From the NCBI GenBank assembly GCA_963826505.1, contig CAWGXG010000005.1, positions 496,001 through 560,000 on the forward strand: a DNA stretch of 64,000 bases. Direction: 5' to 3'. Positions within the stretch are counted from its first letter, which is position 1. Each line of letters begins with the position of its first letter. A program made the position numbers and the translations under genes. The stretch is from CAWGXG01 sp963826505. Lineage in GTDB: Bacteria; Chloroflexota; Anaerolineae; Aggregatilineales; Aggregatilineaceae. Below the pieces are notes generated by a model. It ran no database searches, was not told the DNA's origin, and was given only the letters and a program-made list of their open reading frames with translations. Shown here one piece after another: positions 63,576-64,000 of the stretch.

Positions 63576-64000
63576 ATGCTTAAGATTGAGCACCTCACCA
63601 AAATTTACGACAACGGCGTGCTTGCTCTCGACGATATCAGCTTCGAAGTCCCAGACCGGCAGTTCCTGGTGATCATCGGCCTGAGCGGATCGGGCAAATC
63701 CACGCTGCTGCGCTGCATCAACCGCCTGATCGAGCCAACCGATGGGCGCATTTTCTGGAACGACACCGAGATCACCGACGCCACCGACGAAGAGCTGCGC
63801 CAAATTCGCCGCAAGATCGGCATGATCTTCCAGCACTTCAACCTGGTGCGCCGCTCGCCCGTGATCACCAACGTGCTGGCCGGGCGGTTGGGTTACACCA
63901 GCCCCATGTGGAGCTTCGTCAACTATTTTTCAGCCGAAGACAAAAGAAAAGCCCTTGAAAAGCTGGCCCGTGTGGGCATCCGCGAGAAAGCGAACATCCG
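63576..64000 (+). CDS. phnC: Phosphonate-type ABC importer ATPase, truncated by window edge
   Basis: The first 141 residues of a PhnC-like ATPase: MLKIEHLTKIYDNGVLALDD, Walker A GLSGSGKSTLLR, and Q-loop MIFQHFNLVRRSPVITN, followed by the PhnC-typical VLAGRLGYTSPMWSFVNYFS stretch. The signature and Walker B motifs lie outside the window. It follows phnD after the 63522-63550 hairpin; permease genes are expected to the right. Confidence 0.92.
   Translation, partial: MLKIEHLTKIYDNGVLALDDISFEVPDRQFLVIIGLSGSGKSTLLRCINRLIEPTDGRIFWNDTEITDATDEELRQIRRKIGMIFQHFNLVRRSPVITNVLAGRLGYTSPMWSFVNYFSAEDKRKALEKLARVGIREKANI

Noticed and set aside
1..64000. tRNA/rRNA genes, CRISPR arrays, insertion sequences or prophage
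   Set aside because: No cloverleaf, direct-repeat array, transposase or integrase motif, or terminal inverted repeats were found by reading.

Overview
This 64 kb window is a gene-dense, moderately GC-rich bacterial chromosome segment. Its gene types suggest Chloroflexota, probably an Anaerolineae-like lineage: many Cys-type sulfatases, corrinoid-style uroporphyrinogen-decarboxylase-like (URO-D) proteins, FAD oxidoreductases, and lipid-less signal peptides on abundant ABC solute-binding proteins. This taxonomic guess is inference. I see no tRNA, rRNA, CRISPR array, transposase or phage gene.

Layout. (1) 0-24.8 kb is a catabolic island. It holds five sulfatases, three URO-D-like proteins, two FAD-dependent oxidoreductases, two DapA-family aldolases/lyases, a glycyl-radical-enzyme activase at the left edge, and an Opp/Dpp-type ABC importer whose permease/binding-protein half and ATPase half are divergently transcribed. 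Two paralogous FadR-type GntR regulators sit inside it. Four near-identical palindromes (core TCAGACATCTGA) lie immediately downstream of four TTGACA-17-TAnnnT promoters, so most of the island looks like one regulon. (2) 25-29.3 kb holds a DUF4386 membrane protein and a nucleotide-sugar set: a GDP-mannose 3,5-epimerase-like enzyme, a GHMP kinase and a tandem nucleotidyltransferase. (3) 30-36 kb holds a carbohydrate ABC importer without an ATPase, a URO-D-like protein and a LacI regulator. Two promoters in regions 2 and 3 share a GGTA-N4-TACC palindrome that may be the LacI operator. (4) 36-38 kb holds a methyltransferase and an exported FnIII/discoidin protein. (5) 38-50 kb holds one long minus-strand operon: importer, signal-less binding-protein homologue, metallo-beta-lactamase-fold hydrolase, CaiB-type CoA transferase, enoyl-CoA hydratase and SDR dehydrogenase. 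It is headed by an unusual 582-residue DeoR regulator that carries what looks like a circularly permuted sugar-binding domain. Divergent to it are small ORFs and another URO-D-like gene. (6) 50-64 kb holds a histidine kinase, a RibD-like reductase, a six-hairpin glycosidase-like protein, a SnoaL-like protein, a saccharopine-dehydrogenase-like protein, an ABC exporter, a taurine/nitrate-type ABC importer with a DinB protein, and the start of a phosphonate-type ABC importer.

Two window-wide patterns matter to a reader. First, about 27 frameshifts interrupt otherwise well-conserved genes. About 23 of them are single-base insertions and they cluster at 31-34.5 and 39-43 kb, which looks more like insertion-type sequencing error than gene decay. 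Frameshifted genes are therefore reported as single CDSs, with approximate shift positions. Second, each of the five signal-peptide-bearing solute-binding-protein genes is followed by a strong intergenic hairpin before the next transporter gene.
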